Source: Azospirillum oryzae (lineage in GTDB: Bacteria; Pseudomonadota; Alphaproteobacteria; Azospirillales; Azospirillaceae). From it: a DNA stretch of 64,000 nucleotides. The stretch spans positions 186,001 through 250,000 of the forward strand of contig NZ_VTTM01000005.1 in NCBI RefSeq assembly GCF_008364795.1, read 5' to 3'. The first letter of the stretch is position 1. Each line of letters begins with the position of its first letter. This document shows, piece by piece, positions 63,142 to 64,000 of this stretch. The notes beneath the pieces were generated by a model. The model ran no database searches, had not been told where the DNA came from, and saw only the letters and a list, made by a program, of their open reading frames with translations. A program made the position numbers and the translations under genes.

Positions 63142-64000
63142 ATGCGCCCGATGCACTCCTTCTCCATCCTTCGCACCGCAGCCCTGACCGGCACCGCCGT
63201 CGTCGCGCTTCAGGCAGCACCGGCCCTTGCCGAGGCCGAATTCAGCCTGACCATCGGCGGCGACGCCTATTTCCAGGGCGCCTATGTCAGCCAGAAGCAG
63301 GACAGCGGGCTGCGCTCGACCGAGTTCGCCAACCGCCTGCGCCTGACCGTCACCCCGTCGGCCACCGCCGACAACGGGCTGACCTACGGCGCCCGGCTGC
63401 GTCTGGTCTCGGGCAACGGCGATCCGTCGGTGTCGAGCCGGACGGTGGAGAATGACCGCGCCTATCTGTACGCCAACGGCGCTTTCGGCACGGTGCAGGC
63501 CGGCGTGGTCAACGGGCTGTCGGACGAATACGGCATCATCGGCCCCAACACCGAAGGCATCGCCGGCAGCCCGGACAGCAATGGTCTGCTGTTCCTCTAC
63601 GGCTCATCCACCTATGCCGCCCTGCCGCTGGCCGCGACCAGCCTGCGCACACTGGTGTCCTACGACACCGGGACCAAGTTCATCTACATCAGCCCCAGCT
63701 TCGGCGGCTTGCAGGCCGCAGTGTCCTACACCCCGCGGACCGGCGATTCCAACACCTCGGTCAACCGCCGCAAGGTCGATGCCCTGGGCGATGCGCTCGC
63801 CTTCCGTGACGTGGTCGAGGCCGGAGCCGCCTTCCAGAGCGCCTTCGGCGACGTGACGGTGGAGGCCAGCGCATTCTACCAAACCGGCAAGGCGGTGCGG
63901 CAGAGCGACGGCATCGTCAGCCAGTCCTTCGAGGATCTGAACTCCTTCCATGTCGGCGCCAATGTCGGCTACGGGCCGGCGAAAGTCGGCGTCAGCTACG
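63142..64000 (+). CDS. outer-membrane porin, C-terminus outside window
   Basis: The frame has a signal peptide (RTAALTGTAVVALQAAPALA) followed by alternating amphipathic beta strands typical of alphaproteobacterial porins: FSLTIGGDAYFQGAYVSQKQ, RLRLTVTPSATADNGLTYGA, NDRAYLYANGAFGTVQAGVV, FIYISPSFGGLQAAVSYTPR. It runs off the right edge after about 286 codons. ATGs at 63130, 63142 and 63151 are in frame; 63142 is chosen with low certainty. Confidence 0.85.
   Translation, partial: MRPMHSFSILRTAALTGTAVVALQAAPALAEAEFSLTIGGDAYFQGAYVSQKQDSGLRSTEFANRLRLTVTPSATADNGLTYGARLRLVSGNGDPSVSSRTVENDRAYLYANGAFGTVQAGVVNGLSDEYGIIGPNTEGIAGSPDSNGLLFLYGSSTYAALPLAATSLRTLVSYDTGTKFIYISPSFGGLQAAVSYTPRTGDSNTSVNRRKVDALGDALAFRDVVEAGAAFQSAFGDVTVEASAFYQTGKAVRQSDGIVSQSFEDLNSFHVGANVGYGPAKVGVSY

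Overview
The window is GC-rich bacterial DNA (by eye about two-thirds G+C; not computed) with Gram-negative genes: TolC, HlyD and porin proteins, and lipoproteins. The gene content (glmU-glmS, a DUF3775 protein, a phasin-like protein, an HPF-cold-shock fusion, IS3 and recombinase relics) suggests an alphaproteobacterium of the Azospirillum/Rhodospirillales type. This assignment is an inference from gene style, not from a marker gene.

Region 1 (1-9.7 kb): the 5' part of a CHASE4-PAS membrane sensor runs off the left edge. It is followed by a small orphan protein that looks like a nitrile-hydratase-type (NHLP) RiPP precursor, the C-terminal remnant of a tyrosine recombinase, the amino-sugar pair glmU-glmS, and a convergent 1207-residue Upf1-like SF1 helicase.

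Region 2 (9.9-33.9 kb) is a stress/low-oxygen style island: acyl-CoA ligase, FtsH, DUF3775 protein, HPF-CSD / PEP synthase / quinone reductase operon, BCAM0308-type zinc protein, universal stress protein / PRPP synthase / APH-fold kinase operon, GYD protein, phasin-like protein plus phosphoribosyltransferase, Hsp20, nicotinate phosphoribosyltransferase, and an operon of acetyl-CoA synthetase, pyruvate dehydrogenase E1alpha, E1beta, E2 and an acyl carrier protein. Nine copies of a 14-bp FNR/FixK-like box (TTAACCTGGATCAA type) lie in front of these transcription units, mostly 45-95 bp upstream of the start codon, and tie them into one probable regulon. The island ends in decay: a glgX pseudogene, an internally deleted IS3 element and a serine-recombinase tail. 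A P-type ATPase stub lies inside it.

Region 3 (35.1-64 kb) is the most unusual part. A roughly 1990-residue repeat adhesin is followed by a type I secretion set (TolC, ABC ATPase, HlyD). The same run of close or overlapping genes continues into a 1027-residue protein with a periplasmic-binding domain, a middle domain resembling the Cys-loop channel ligand-binding fold, and an MscS channel. Next come two small lipoproteins (one TssJ-like), a TssL/DotU-like protein and a TssM/IcmF-like protein without a P-loop. No T6SS sheath, tube, baseplate or ClpV gene is present. After an AT-rich gap a second run holds a DUF697 protein, a 56-residue membrane peptide, a family-3 solute-binding protein, two SyrD/PvdE-type ABC exporters flanking an SPFH (band 7) protein, a thioester-reductase-like SDR, a SET-domain protein, a GNAT-like protein and a porin that runs off the right edge. 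My reading, which is inference, is an envelope-spanning export and sensing system assembled from type I secretion, a T6SS-like membrane complex and ligand-gated channel parts.
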